Of a DNA stretch of 60,451 nucleotides, positions 8,588 through 17,621 are shown piece by piece. Made by a program: the position numbers and the translations under genes. The DNA comes from Planctomycetia bacterium (GTDB lineage Bacteria > Planctomycetota > UBA1135 > GCA-002686595), in NCBI GenBank assembly GCA_005778045.1, contig SXKQ01000136.1, forward strand, positions 1 to 60,451. The letters run 5' to 3'. Numbering within the stretch: the stretch's first letter is position 1; every line of letters starts with the position of its first letter. The notes below the pieces were generated by a model that saw only the letters and a list, made by a program, of their open reading frames with translations, was not told where the DNA came from and searched no databases.

Positions 8588-9445
8588 CTAGCAGCGCGCT
8601 GCGAGGACCGACGCGCGCTCGCGAGCGAAGCCGAGTCGCACGAGGAGCTCGAGACGCTCGCGACGCGACAGCAATGGGCCGACATCGCGCGCGATCTTCG
8701 CGAGCTGGCTCTCGCGCTCGGTCTTCGGCAAGGACGGGCGAAGCGCTCCTCCGGCAAAGGCCGTGAAAGCCACCGACGGCAGGCGCGAGCGCGCCAGGCC
8801 TCGCTCCTTCAGGATCGACTGCTCCGACTGCAGGTTCACGATCTTGATCGCGATACAGTCCTCGTCGTCGCGCTGCACCATCACGTTGTCCGCACTGGTG
8901 GCCGGCAGCCACGCACCACAGCGCTCGACCTGCACGAGCGCGAGCGCAAGCGAGTGCAACGCGCGACGACGCTCGGAGCGCTTGTCCGCCGTACGCAGGA
9001 ACTCGCGCAACGACACGAAGCCCTCTAGCTCGCGAGTGACGAGCACCGACTCGGCTCCGAACAAGCTCGCGCCGCGCTCGCCGAGCGCCACGAGCTGCGG
9101 TGTCGCAACTCCGTGGGCCTGCAGGTGGCAGGTGAGATTCCACGCACGCGCTGCGAGACTCGTGCTCCGCGGATGCGTGAAGCGTGCGGACAAGCCTGCC
9201 CATCCGCCGCGTCCGAAGTGTTCGAATTGCAACAGACCCGTGCCCGCTCCACGCGGCTTCTCGTGCTGAACGCCATGCTCGTCCGGCGTGCCAGGCAGAG
9301 GCACGACGAAGGGCGCACCCACGCGTCGCGTACGGCTCGACGTCACCGTGCGCGGAGGCTCCGCGAACAGGTCGTCGAGCTCGCGCGCGCCGAGCGACTC
9401 AAGCCCCGGGACGTCCGGGGCGAGCTTCAGAAATCCGCCAGCCAT
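8588..9445 (-). CDS. WaaP/Kdo-kinase-like protein with degenerate catalytic loop
   Basis: A 285-residue protein related to lipopolysaccharide (Kdo/WaaP-type) kinases of the protein-kinase-like fold. Supporting stretches are FGRGGWAGL near residue 85, the ARAWNLTCHLQAHGVATPQL helix/hinge and SVLVTRELEGFVSLREFL. The catalytic loop and metal-binding motif, normally HRD..N and DLH/DFG, appear here as TSADNVMV and KIVNLQSEQ, so the catalytic His and the second Asp are changed. It may be inactive or a divergent subfamily. Start at the ATG 9445 leaves an 82-base divergent gap to polA. The substrate would be a cell-envelope sugar if active. Confidence 0.6.
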   Translation of the reverse strand: MAGGFLKLAPDVPGLESLGARELDDLFAEPPRTVTSSRTRRVGAPFVVPLPGTPDEHGVQHEKPRGAGTGLLQFEHFGRGGWAGLSARFTHPRSTSLAARAWNLTCHLQAHGVATPQLVALGERGASLFGAESVLVTRELEGFVSLREFLRTADKRSERRRALHSLALALVQVERCGAWLPATSADNVMVQRDDEDCIAIKIVNLQSEQSILKERGLARSRLPSVAFTAFAGGALRPSLPKTERESQLAKIARDVGPLLSRRERLELLVRLGFARERASVLAARC

Positions 9446-9527
9446 GGCCTGCACGGCTGAAGGATACGCGCTCACCGGGGGGCTTCCCAGCGGGACACGA
9501 CCGCGCGGGAAACGTATCCTCCCGTCC

Positions 9528-12233
9528 ATGCCGCGCATCTTCCTTCTCGACGGGACCGCGCTCGCCTACCGGGCGCACTTCGCGATGCAGCGCACGGGCC
9601 TGACGACGCCCGAGGGACTGCCCTGCGGCGCGACCTACGGTTTTTCGAACACGCTGCGCAGCATCCTCGCCAACGAGAACCCCGAGCGCATCGCAGTCGC
9701 CTTTGATCCCAAGGGGCCCACGTTTCGCCACAAGCAGTACGGCGAGTACAAGGCGACGCGCCAGAAGATCCCGGACGAACTTGTGGCGCAACTCGACTGG
9801 CTGCGCGAGGTCGTGCGCGCTCACGGCATCCCGATCTTCGAAGTTCCGGGCTACGAGGCCGACGACGTGATCGGCACCCTGTCGCTGGAAGCGGAGAAGC
9901 GCGGCTGGGACGTGATGATCGTGTCCGGGGACAAGGACATGATGCAGCTCGTCAGCCCGAAGGTGACGCTCTACAACGTGTTCAAGCAGGGCGGCGGCAT
10001 CGCGCTCGAGAGCTTCGACGCGGTCAAGGAGAAGTTCGGCACCGATCCGGCGCACGTCGTCGATGTGCTCGCGATCATGGGCGACGCATCCGACAACGTG
10101 CCGGGCGTGAAGGGCATCGGCGAGAAGGGCGCGATGAAGCTCGTCGAGCAGTACGGCTCGGTGAAAGGCGTTCTCGAGCACGTACACGAGATCAAGGGCA
10201 AGCAGCGCGAGTACATCGAGCGCGACCGCGAGCAGCTCCTGATGTCGCTCGACCTCGTCACGATCCGGCGCGGAGTGTCGCTCGATCCGGGCTTCGACGA
10301 GCTACCCCACTTCGAACCCGACCCCAAGCAGGTGGCCGAGTTCTTCCGCAAGATGGGCTTCATCAGCCTGCTGAAGAAGGTCGAGCAGGGCGCCGCGGTG
10401 GCGCAGTCGCGCGACTACCGCACCGTGCGCACGGAATCCGAGCTCGAAGCAATGCTTGCGGCGCTGCGCTCCGCAGGAGCGCTCGCCGTCGATAGCGAGA
10501 CCACGAGCCTGTTCCCGCTCGAGGCGCAGCTCGTTGGCCTCTCGTTTTCGTGCGCCACAGGAAGCGCCTGGTACTTGCCCTTCAACCTCGAACCCTGCCT
10601 GTGCGGCAGCCGCGAGAAGCTGCTCGAACGCGTGTCACCGGTGCTGCTCGATCCCGCCCTCGTCCGCATCGGACAGAACCACAAGTATGACGCGCTCGTG
10701 CTGCGCGCCGCCGGCCTGCGCATGCCGCCGGTCGCGTTCGACACGATGGTCGCCTCATTCACCGTGCATGGCACATCGCGTCGCCACAACCTCGACGAGC
10801 TCGCGCTCACGTATCTCGGCATCAAGAAGATCCCGACGTCCGACCTGATCGGGAAGGGCGCCAAGCAGATCACGATGGATCAGGTGGCCATCGCCAAGGT
10901 CGCCGAGTACGCCTGCGAGGACGCGGACGTCACGTGGCAGCTCTACGAGCAGCTCAAGAAGGAGCTCACGGAGACCGGCAACGAGCAGCTCTTCTACGAG
11001 CTCGAGATGCCGCTCGTGCCGGTGCTCGCGGCCATGGAGGAACGTGGCATTCGCATCGACACGCGCCTGATCGACGAGCTTGGTCGCGAGCTCGACGTCG
11101 ACATCGAGCGCCACCAGTCGCGCGTGCGCGAACTCGCGGGCGAGGAGGTCAACCTCAACAGCCCGAAGGCCCTCGGCGAGCTTCTGTTCGAGAAGCTGCG
11201 CATCCAGGAGGCCGCGGGCGTGAAGAAGCCGCGGCGCACGACGACCGGCTATTCGACGGACTACGAGACGCTCTCGCAGTCGTACGGCGACGTCGAGATC
11301 GTGAAGCACATCCTCGAGTACCGCGAGGTCCAGAAGCTGAAGGGTACGTACGTCGAGGCGCTCCCGCGCTACGTGAACCCGCGCACGGGCCGCGTGCATT
11401 GCTCGTTCAGCCAAGTGAGCGCCGCCACCGGCCGTCTCGCGTCGAGCGAGCCGAACCTGCAGAACATCCCCGTGCGCACCGAGCGCGGCCAGCGCCTGCG
11501 TGCCGCCTTCGTCGCGCGCGGTCCCGACGAGCATGGAACGTGGAAGCTGCTCACCGCCGACTACAGCCAAGTCGAGTTGCGCATCATGGCGCACCTCGCT
11601 GGCGACGAGCGCATGAAGCAGGCCTTTGCTGAGGGCAAGGACATCCACTCGTCGACCGCGAGCGTGATCTTCGACGTCGCGGAGCCGTTCGTCACGCGCG
11701 AGATGCGCAGCCGCGCCAAAGCCGTGAACTTCGGCCTGCTCTACGGCATGGGCCCCAATCGACTCGCGAGCGAGACCGGGCTGACGCTCGTCGAGGCGCG
11801 ACAGTTCATCGAGCGCTACTTCCGCTCGTTTCCGAAGGTCCGCGGCTGGCGCGAGAGCGTCATCGAGTCGACGCGCGCGAGCGGATACGTCGAGACGCTC
11901 TTCCACCGCCGTCGGGCGATCGCCGACATCAACTCCGAGGAAGCGCGCCTGCGCGTGTTCGCCGAGAATGCGGCCGTGAACACGCCCGTGCAGGGCTCGG
12001 CCGCGGACATCATCAAGAAGGCGATGATCGACCTCGAAGCTGCGCTCGCGCGCTCAGGACTCGCGGCCCGCATGCTGCTGCAGGTGCACGACGAACTCGT
12101 GCTCGAGTGTCCGGAGCGCGAGCTTGGCCCCGCGTCCGAGATCGTGCGCAGCTGCATGGAGGGCGCCGTCATGCTCTCCGTTCCGCTCGCCGTCGATATC
12201 GGCCACGGGGACTCGTGGCTCGAGGCGCACTAG
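9528..12233 (+). CDS. polA: DNA polymerase I
   Basis: A 901-residue three-domain Pol I. The N-terminal 5'-nuclease (residues ~1-290) has FLLDGTALAYRAHFA, GYEADDVIGTL, SGDKDMMQL and GDASDNVPGVKGIGEKGA. The 3'-5' proofreading domain keeps its metal-binding DxE in AVDSETTSLFPL. The polymerase domain has motif A DYSQVELR, motif B RSRAKAVNFGLLYGM and motif C VHDELVLE. Both exonuclease domains therefore look active. The ATG at 9528 begins MPRIFLLDG, the usual start; the frame upstream is non-coding lead. It acts in Okazaki-fragment processing and repair. Confidence 0.97.
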   Translation: MPRIFLLDGTALAYRAHFAMQRTGLTTPEGLPCGATYGFSNTLRSILANENPERIAVAFDPKGPTFRHKQYGEYKATRQKIPDELVAQLDWLREVVRAHGIPIFEVPGYEADDVIGTLSLEAEKRGWDVMIVSGDKDMMQLVSPKVTLYNVFKQGGGIALESFDAVKEKFGTDPAHVVDVLAIMGDASDNVPGVKGIGEKGAMKLVEQYGSVKGVLEHVHEIKGKQREYIERDREQLLMSLDLVTIRRGVSLDPGFDELPHFEPDPKQVAEFFRKMGFISLLKKVEQGAAVAQSRDYRTVRTESELEAMLAALRSAGALAVDSETTSLFPLEAQLVGLSFSCATGSAWYLPFNLEPCLCGSREKLLERVSPVLLDPALVRIGQNHKYDALVLRAAGLRMPPVAFDTMVASFTVHGTSRRHNLDELALTYLGIKKIPTSDLIGKGAKQITMDQVAIAKVAEYACEDADVTWQLYEQLKKELTETGNEQLFYELEMPLVPVLAAMEERGIRIDTRLIDELGRELDVDIERHQSRVRELAGEEVNLNSPKALGELLFEKLRIQEAAGVKKPRRTTTGYSTDYETLSQSYGDVEIVKHILEYREVQKLKGTYVEALPRYVNPRTGRVHCSFSQVSAATGRLASSEPNLQNIPVRTERGQRLRAAFVARGPDEHGTWKLLTADYSQVELRIMAHLAGDERMKQAFAEGKDIHSSTASVIFDVAEPFVTREMRSRAKAVNFGLLYGMGPNRLASETGLTLVEARQFIERYFRSFPKVRGWRESVIESTRASGYVETLFHRRRAIADINSEEARLRVFAENAAVNTPVQGSAADIIKKAMIDLEAALARSGLAARMLLQVHDELVLECPERELGPASEIVRSCMEGAVMLSVPLAVDIGHGDSWLEAH

Positions 12234-12291
12234 CCCCGCGGCCTCAGATCCCGAAGCCGCCGAACAGGCACACCTGCGTCAGGTCGACGGT

Positions 12292-12813
12292 TCACGAGCC
12301 TCCGAAGAGGTCGACGTCCGTGCCGCCGAGGTGGCGCACATCGAGGCCGAGCACCGAGGGATCGAGGTCCCACACCACGCCTGCATGGGCATTCGATCCG
12401 AACGTGACGTGGTTGTCGTTGACCGAGAGGAACCCGTCGCTGGCGTCGGCCGTCGCGGACACCGGCGCGGCGCCCGCCCCTAGGCAGGGCCGGAACGAGG
12501 GCTCCGCGTGAAACGTGTGGTGATAGCCGCCTTGGAGCTCCAAGGTGACCAGCGTGAGGTCGACCCCGCTCTCGCTCGCGGTGTCCATGCCGAGCCGCGA
12601 GTCCGCCTCCTGCCGCACGCACTCCGCTCCGAGTATGACGGGCTTGCCCGTCGGCTCCCGCGTTTGCTCGTCGAGCGTGCCGTCTCCGAGCAGGATGCGA
12701 ACTTCGCCGTCCTGCGTGACGGCCGACGAATGTCTCGTGCTCGCGACACCAGAAACGATCTCGCAGGCCGACGTGAGTGTGACCGGCAACAACAAGGGAA
12801 TCACGACGCGCAT
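12292..12813 (-). CDS. Small lipoprotein of unknown function
   Basis: A 173-residue product from the ATG at 12813. The N-terminus MRVVIPLLLPVTLTSAC is a signal peptide with a lipobox (TSAC, Cys17). The mature part is polar, with two further cysteines (ECVRQ and RPCLG) that could form a disulfide. No family recognised. It is the last gene of the minus-strand run that starts at 19037, 74 bases after yceH. Confidence 0.65.
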   Translation of the reverse strand: MRVVIPLLLPVTLTSACEIVSGVASTRHSSAVTQDGEVRILLGDGTLDEQTREPTGKPVILGAECVRQEADSRLGMDTASESGVDLTLVTLELQGGYHHTFHAEPSFRPCLGAGAAPVSATADASDGFLSVNDNHVTFGSNAHAGVVWDLDPSVLGLDVRHLGGTDVDLFGGS

Positions 12814-12887
12814 GGAACACCTCCTCCGGACCTCCCTAGTCCAGAACGAGAGCCGCTGCGCCCGGGCGCGGATGCGCAGAAACGTCC

Positions 12888-13547
12888 CTACGCAGGCGGT
12901 AGCGGCGGCGAGCCGAGTTCCTTCAGCACGTGCTCGAGGTTGCGCCGCAGGGCCGCCACCTCGTTCTCGAGCGCGAGCACGCGCGCCTCGAGATCGAGTC
13001 GCGGCGTTGCGATCGGTCGCGACATGGCCAGCGCGACGGCGTCGAGCGGATGGGCCTCGGGGCACAGCACCTGCACGTAGCGTTCCGCACGCTCGCCCGG
13101 CAGCGCATCGATCCGCTTGACGTAGCCCTTCTCGCGCAGCCGTGCGATGCGTTCCATCAGCAGCTCGGCAGTCAGGCCCGGCGTCATGCGCTCAACGCGC
13201 GAGCGGAGCTCGCCCGGCTGCTGCGGTCCACGCATCAGGAACTCGGCCAAGATCGCGGCGTGCGCGTCGTCGAGACCGAGCGCTTCCTGAGCACCGTGCT
13301 TGTACTTGTCGACGCGCGAGCCCGCCGCGATCGAGCGGTGCGCGAGGTGCTTCGCGAGCAGCCCCTGGAACGCGATGTGGACCTCGGCCTCGCTGTACTC
13401 GACCACCGGCCAGCGATTGTTCTTCTGGTTCGAGCCCGTCGTCGCCGCGTGCAGGGAGAGCGGGTACTGGTCGGGAACCGTGAGCGCCTTCTCGATCAGG
13501 ACACCGAGGACGCGCGCTTCGTAGGGGTTGAGGTGCGGGACAGTCAT
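12888..13547 (-). CDS. YceH-family (DUF480) winged-helix protein
   Basis: A 219-residue cytoplasmic protein with the family's N-terminal signature LNPYEARVLGVLIEKALTVPDQYPLSL, cited here only by its ends, and the TGSNQKNNRWPV motif. The family has two winged-helix domains and a C-terminal coiled coil, seen here as ALENEVAALRRNLEHVLKEL. Biochemical role is not established. It follows the membrane protein gene 13580-15070 with a 32-base gap. Confidence 0.9.
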   Translation of the reverse strand: MTVPHLNPYEARVLGVLIEKALTVPDQYPLSLHAATTGSNQKNNRWPVVEYSEAEVHIAFQGLLAKHLAHRSIAAGSRVDKYKHGAQEALGLDDAHAAILAEFLMRGPQQPGELRSRVERMTPGLTAELLMERIARLREKGYVKRIDALPGERAERYVQVLCPEAHPLDAVALAMSRPIATPRLDLEARVLALENEVAALRRNLEHVLKELGSPPLPPA

Positions 13548-13579
13548 GGTTGGGGTTTCGGCCGGGGAGGCCGGGAACT

Positions 13580-15070
13580 TCAGTTCCGCAGGCCCGCGGG
13601 TGCCTTGGGCAGGAGCAGGACGAGGATCTCGTCGGGAGCGGGCGTCTCGGGACGCTCCTCGTTGCGCACCGCGACCCTCAGGCGCAGGTTCGGATGGACG
13701 ATCGCGGCGTAGGCTTCGAGGCTGTACTCCCGGAACACCAATGGTCGGCGGATCTCCTCCCCATGGCGCAGGGCGCTGCCCTCGGGGGGCGCTGACGCGA
13801 GCTCGGCCACCGAACCGGGCTGCAGGCTCGTCACGACGTCATCGAAGTGGGCGATGAAGCCGTCTGCGGCAAGGCTGGAGGCCTCGTGCTCCTTCCAGCG
13901 CTTCCCTGAGTCGCTTGCCCAGCCCTGCAGCAGCGCGAGCACGAGGAGGGCGCCCAGGACCCGCACGCTGCCTCCTCCGCCCAAGAGCCGACGGGAGGCC
14001 GCGGCGAGCGCCACGAACAGAGCCAGCGGCGCCGCGAGCGGGAGCGCGTACCAAGCACGGTAGATGCCCGAGCCCGCGGTGAGCACCACCAGCGCGAGCA
14101 CCCAAGCGAGCAGCGACAGGGCCGCCGCGCGCGGCGCTGCGGACTGGGTCTCGACCACGCTCGTCGCCTGCGCGCGCCACACGCCGATGGCGAGGACAAG
14201 GAACATCGCCAGACCGAGCGCTACGCCGAAATCGCCGGCCGGAACCCAGCCGGGAGGCAGGGGCGCGAGCACGAGCTCCGCGTAGCGCAGGCCCGCATTG
14301 CCCATCGCCGCCGCATCGGGCACGCCCGCCTTCGCGCCACCACCGATTCCGCCCACGACCTGCGAGCGGAGGGCGAGGAACACGCCGACGAGCGCGAGCG
14401 CGAGCCACGCCGAGCGCAGGCCCGCAACCGCGCGCTCCGTGCGCGAGCCACTCGACGTGAACGCGACAAAGGCGAACACGAGGCCCGGCGTGAGCGCACC
14501 CGTCTCCTTCGAGGCCACGGCGGCGAGGGACGCCACGGCGACGCCGATGCTGCGCTGTCCCGGTCGACGCAGCGCGAGCACGAGCGCGAGCATCGTGAAG
14601 CACAGAGCCATCGCATCCGCGCGCCTCGGCGGCGAGGCCAGCACCTCGAAGTGCACGGGATGCAGCACGTACACGAGTCCGGCGAACCACGCCCAGCCGC
14701 CGCGCTGCTCGCCGAGCAACAGCCGAGCCAGCATCACGACCAGCGTCGTGCCCATCACGAGCAGGAGGAAGTCCGTCAGGTGGTAGCCAAACGGATCGAG
14801 CCCCCACAGCGCGTAGTCGATGCCGAAGGAAAGGTGCACCAGCGGGCGCCAGTAGTGGCCGCCGGGAAAGCGCCCGTCCATGAGCTCGCAGGACAGCGCG
14901 TGCGAGAACTCGCTCCAGCTCGAAAAGCGCCCCGCATCGATCAGCGGGTACGTGTCCCAGCCGAAGAGCCCGAGATCGAACACCGTCCCCCACGCGAACA
15001 GCGCCAGCGCCAGCGCCGCCAGCATCGTGCCGAGTTCGAGCCTCGCGCGCGCGGTCGTGCTACTGGGCAT
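13580..15070 (-). CDS. Multi-pass membrane protein, putative glycosyltransferase-type (GT-C-like), copy 1
   Basis: A 496-residue inner-membrane protein with about ten hydrophobic helices. The first periplasmic loop has FGWDTYPLIDAG, CELMDGRFPGGHYWRPLVHL and DYALWGLDPFGYHLTDF, similar to the acidic first loop of membrane sugar transferases of the GT-C fold. A paralogue at 17622-19037 shares ELMDGR..P..YWRPLVHLSFG, HALWGLDP and GYHLTD. A soluble C-terminal tail carries DEILVLLL. It overlaps the phosphodiesterase gene by 11 bases. Sugar transfer to lipid or protein is inference only; no catalytic assay-linked motif is certain. Confidence 0.7.
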   Translation of the reverse strand: MPSSTTARARLELGTMLAALALALFAWGTVFDLGLFGWDTYPLIDAGRFSSWSEFSHALSCELMDGRFPGGHYWRPLVHLSFGIDYALWGLDPFGYHLTDFLLLVMGTTLVVMLARLLLGEQRGGWAWFAGLVYVLHPVHFEVLASPPRRADAMALCFTMLALVLALRRPGQRSIGVAVASLAAVASKETGALTPGLVFAFVAFTSSGSRTERAVAGLRSAWLALALVGVFLALRSQVVGGIGGGAKAGVPDAAAMGNAGLRYAELVLAPLPPGWVPAGDFGVALGLAMFLVLAIGVWRAQATSVVETQSAAPRAAALSLLAWVLALVVLTAGSGIYRAWYALPLAAPLALFVALAAASRRLLGGGGSVRVLGALLVLALLQGWASDSGKRWKEHEASSLAADGFIAHFDDVVTSLQPGSVAELASAPPEGSALRHGEEIRRPLVFREYSLEAYAAIVHPNLRLRVAVRNEERPETPAPDEILVLLLPKAPAGLRN

Positions 15071-16730
15071 AGCCCGTCTCCCTCAGTCGACTCTTCACTT
15101 CTTCCATGTCCGTCTCCGCGAAGTCCGCGGGCGAAGGACGATAGCCGCGGCGCGCGGCGGGATCGTCCGCCTCCGGCACGACGCGCGGCTCGATCTTGCG
15201 CGCGAAGCTCTCGCGGAGCACCGCGCCGCTCATCTCGGCGTACACGGGCAGCTCGAGCAGCGCGAGCACCGTGGGCGCGAGGTCGCGCACCGCGACCGCG
15301 CCGCGCGCGGGCACGCGCAGGAAGCTCGGACCGGCCGTGACCCAGATGCCCTCGAGGCTGTGATCCGGATAGGCGCGCGCATGCTCCCCATAGGGCACCT
15401 TGGCCGGCTCCGAGCGCGCGGCGATCGTCGGATCGAGCTCGAAGATCAGGTCTGGCACGAGCGCGGAGTGCGGGCCCGGATAGAGCTCGGCGCCGCGATG
15501 GACCCGCCGCACCACCGCCTCGCTGCGGTTGGGAGCGCGCCACTCGAGCAGCGCCTTCTCGATGCGCGCGAGCGTGGCCTCGACCTCGGCCGACTCGAGC
15601 GCACCGCGCGGCTCGCGTCCCTTGACGTTGAGGCGGATCCCGCCGTAATTCGCCTCGCACACGCCGCCGAAGGCGACCGACGCGTCGAGGTCGAGCAGCG
15701 CGAGCAACGCCGCGTGCTCCGTCGCCCGCCGCTCGGCGAGATTCTCCGGAGCCGGCGGCAGCTGCACCTGCGCGCGCCCGGCGACCGCGAAGCCCTGCTG
15801 CACGAGCCACGGGTGCACGAAGAAGCTGCGCTGGTACGGGTGGAAGCCGTGATCGCTCATCAGGATCACGTCGACGTCGTCCCCCACCGTCTCGAGCAAG
15901 CGGCCGAGCACGCCGTCGAGCAGCTCGTAGTGCGGCGCGACCGGCCCGTCCGTGCGCCCGTCGTAGTTGCGGTGGCACCACACGTCGAGGTCCTTGAACA
16001 CGATCGTCGCGAGGCTCCAGTCGTCCTCGCGCAGCATCTCGTGCAGGATCTGCTCCTTGATCGCGAGCTGCTCGCGCACGCGCTCGAACGTCACTTCCTG
16101 CCGCTCGCGCCACGCGCCGAGGTCCGGCACGAAGCCGCGCGCGCGCAGCTGCTGCGTCAGCGCCTTGGGGTACGCGTAGTCCGCGTCGAACGGCGAGAGC
16201 ATGCACGCGACCATCACGCCGTCGACCTTCTCGGGCGGGAACGTCACCGGCACGCCGAACGTGATCGAGCGCAGTCCGTGCCAGCCGAGGATGCGCCACA
16301 GGGGCGCGGCCTTGTTCGAGAGCGAGCTGATGAGCTGCACGTCGTAGCTCGCTTCGACGGGCTCGAAGAACGAGTACACGCCGTGCTCGCCCGGCCCCTT
16401 GCCCGTCATCGCGCTCACCCACGCCGCCGACGAGATCGGCACCTTGGTCGACTCGAGACGCGCGCTCGCGCCGCGCGTGACGAGGCGCGCCACATTCGGC
16501 AGCCGACCCTCGGCCATGAGCGGATCGATCATGTCCCACGTCGCGCCGTCCCAGCCGATCACGAGCACACGCCGCGCCGGCTTGCCTCGACCGGGAGTGA
16601 AGAAGGAGCCGATCGTCGCCACGGCCGCGAACGCGAGCAACACGAGCGCGAGCGCGCGCACGTTGCCCGCCCGGCAGCGCCGGATCGAAGGGGTCCGCAT
16701 CGCCGCGATGCTAGCGGTCAACGCGGGCAT
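15060..16730 (-). CDS. Type I phosphodiesterase / alkaline-phosphatase superfamily protein, membrane-anchored
   Basis: A ~556-residue protein with one N-terminal hydrophobic segment (ALALVLLAFAAVATIGSFF) and a large exported alkaline-phosphatase-fold domain. Metal-site motifs are VLVIGWDGATWDMI, PISSAAWVSAMTGKGPGEHG and ILMSDHGFHPY. The family hydrolyses or transfers phosphate or phospho-alcohol groups, for example from nucleotides or lipid headgroups. The start is uncertain: GTG 16736, ATG 16730 and ATG 16700 are in frame and none has a clear ribosome site. It sits between a SUMF1-domain lipoprotein and a GT-C-like protein, suggesting an envelope modification set. Confidence 0.8.
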   Translation of the reverse strand: MPALTASIAAMRTPSIRRCRAGNVRALALVLLAFAAVATIGSFFTPGRGKPARRVLVIGWDGATWDMIDPLMAEGRLPNVARLVTRGASARLESTKVPISSAAWVSAMTGKGPGEHGVYSFFEPVEASYDVQLISSLSNKAAPLWRILGWHGLRSITFGVPVTFPPEKVDGVMVACMLSPFDADYAYPKALTQQLRARGFVPDLGAWRERQEVTFERVREQLAIKEQILHEMLREDDWSLATIVFKDLDVWCHRNYDGRTDGPVAPHYELLDGVLGRLLETVGDDVDVILMSDHGFHPYQRSFFVHPWLVQQGFAVAGRAQVQLPPAPENLAERRATEHAALLALLDLDASVAFGGVCEANYGGIRLNVKGREPRGALESAEVEATLARIEKALLEWRAPNRSEAVVRRVHRGAELYPGPHSALVPDLIFELDPTIAARSEPAKVPYGEHARAYPDHSLEGIWVTAGPSFLRVPARGAVAVRDLAPTVLALLELPVYAEMSGAVLRESFARKIEPRVVPEADDPAARRGYRPSPADFAETDMEEVKSRLRETGYAQ

Positions 16731-16751
16731 TCTCACGCCCCGCGCCGACGC

Positions 16752-17579
16752 TCACAGCGAGCGCGCGACACGGAGCCCGTAGTACGCGTTGCGATCGTTC
16801 GGCTCGATGCTGTAGCGCGCCGAGGAGCGGCAGTCCGCGGCTCCGATGATCCACGAGCCCCCGCGCACGACCCTGCGCTCCCCGTAGGAAGGCCCGCTGG
16901 GATCCACGAAGCGCCCGGGCAAGCGGTAGGTCTCCGCTCCGTAGAAGTCCGCGCACAACTCCCACACGTTGCCGTGCATGTCGTGCAGACCGAAGGCGTT
17001 GGGGAGCTTGCCGCCGACAGGGTGGGCTCGGCAGCCCCAGCCGTCGAGGTTGAAGGCCCGGTTGAAGTCCCACCGCGTGTCCGCCGGAAGCGGCGCGTCG
17101 CCGCTGTTGCGGAAGTACCAGCCGTGCTGCTCGAGCAGCTCGGGGTCGTCGCCGAAGCTGAAGGCGCTCGTCGTCCCGGCCCGACAGGCGTACTCCCACT
17201 CGGCCTCCGTCGGCAGCCGCCAGGTGCGTCCGGTGAGCTCGCTGGCGCGCGCGCAGAAGGCCTGCGCGTCCGTCCAGCTCACGTTGGTCACGGGGCAGTC
17301 GGGACAGCGCGTGCGCGCGGATGGATTGGCGCCCATCACGGCCTCCCACTGGGTCTGCGTCAGCTCGAACTTGCCGAGCTCGAAGGCCTGCGAGATCCGC
17401 ACGCGGTGCGCGGGGCGCTCGTCGGGCTGCCCCGTCTCGCTGCCCATCGTGAACTCGCCCGGCTCGATGCGCACGAAGGCGACCGTGTCGAGCGCGCGGC
17501 GCGCGGCGACCTCGCGCTCGTCGGCGCAGCCCACGAGCGGGAGCAACGCGAACAGGGACAGACCGCTGCAGGTTCTCAC
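16752..17579 (-). CDS. SUMF1/formylglycine-generating-enzyme-like lipoprotein lacking one active-site Cys
   Basis: A 275-residue product with signal peptide and lipobox (LVGC, Cys18). The rest is the SUMF1/FGE fold: GEFTMGSETG, FELTQTQWEAVMG, RLPTEAEWEYACRAG, GLHDMHGNVWEL and RRVVRGGSW. True FGEs carry two copper-binding Cys shortly after this last motif (GS-x-LC-x4-C). Here the segment reads GGSWIIGAADC, so only the second Cys is present. It is probably not a sulfatase-activating enzyme, but one of the many structural or binding SUMF1-domain lipoproteins. The adjacent phosphodiesterase has no CxPxR sulfatase signature that I can see. Confidence 0.85.
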   Translation of the reverse strand: MRTCSGLSLFALLPLVGCADEREVAARRALDTVAFVRIEPGEFTMGSETGQPDERPAHRVRISQAFELGKFELTQTQWEAVMGANPSARTRCPDCPVTNVSWTDAQAFCARASELTGRTWRLPTEAEWEYACRAGTTSAFSFGDDPELLEQHGWYFRNSGDAPLPADTRWDFNRAFNLDGWGCRAHPVGGKLPNAFGLHDMHGNVWELCADFYGAETYRLPGRFVDPSGPSYGERRVVRGGSWIIGAADCRSSARYSIEPNDRNAYYGLRVARSL

Positions 17580-17621
17580 GCTAAAAACGTAGCTTGGGCG
17601 CGAAGTCGCGGGAAGCGTGCG

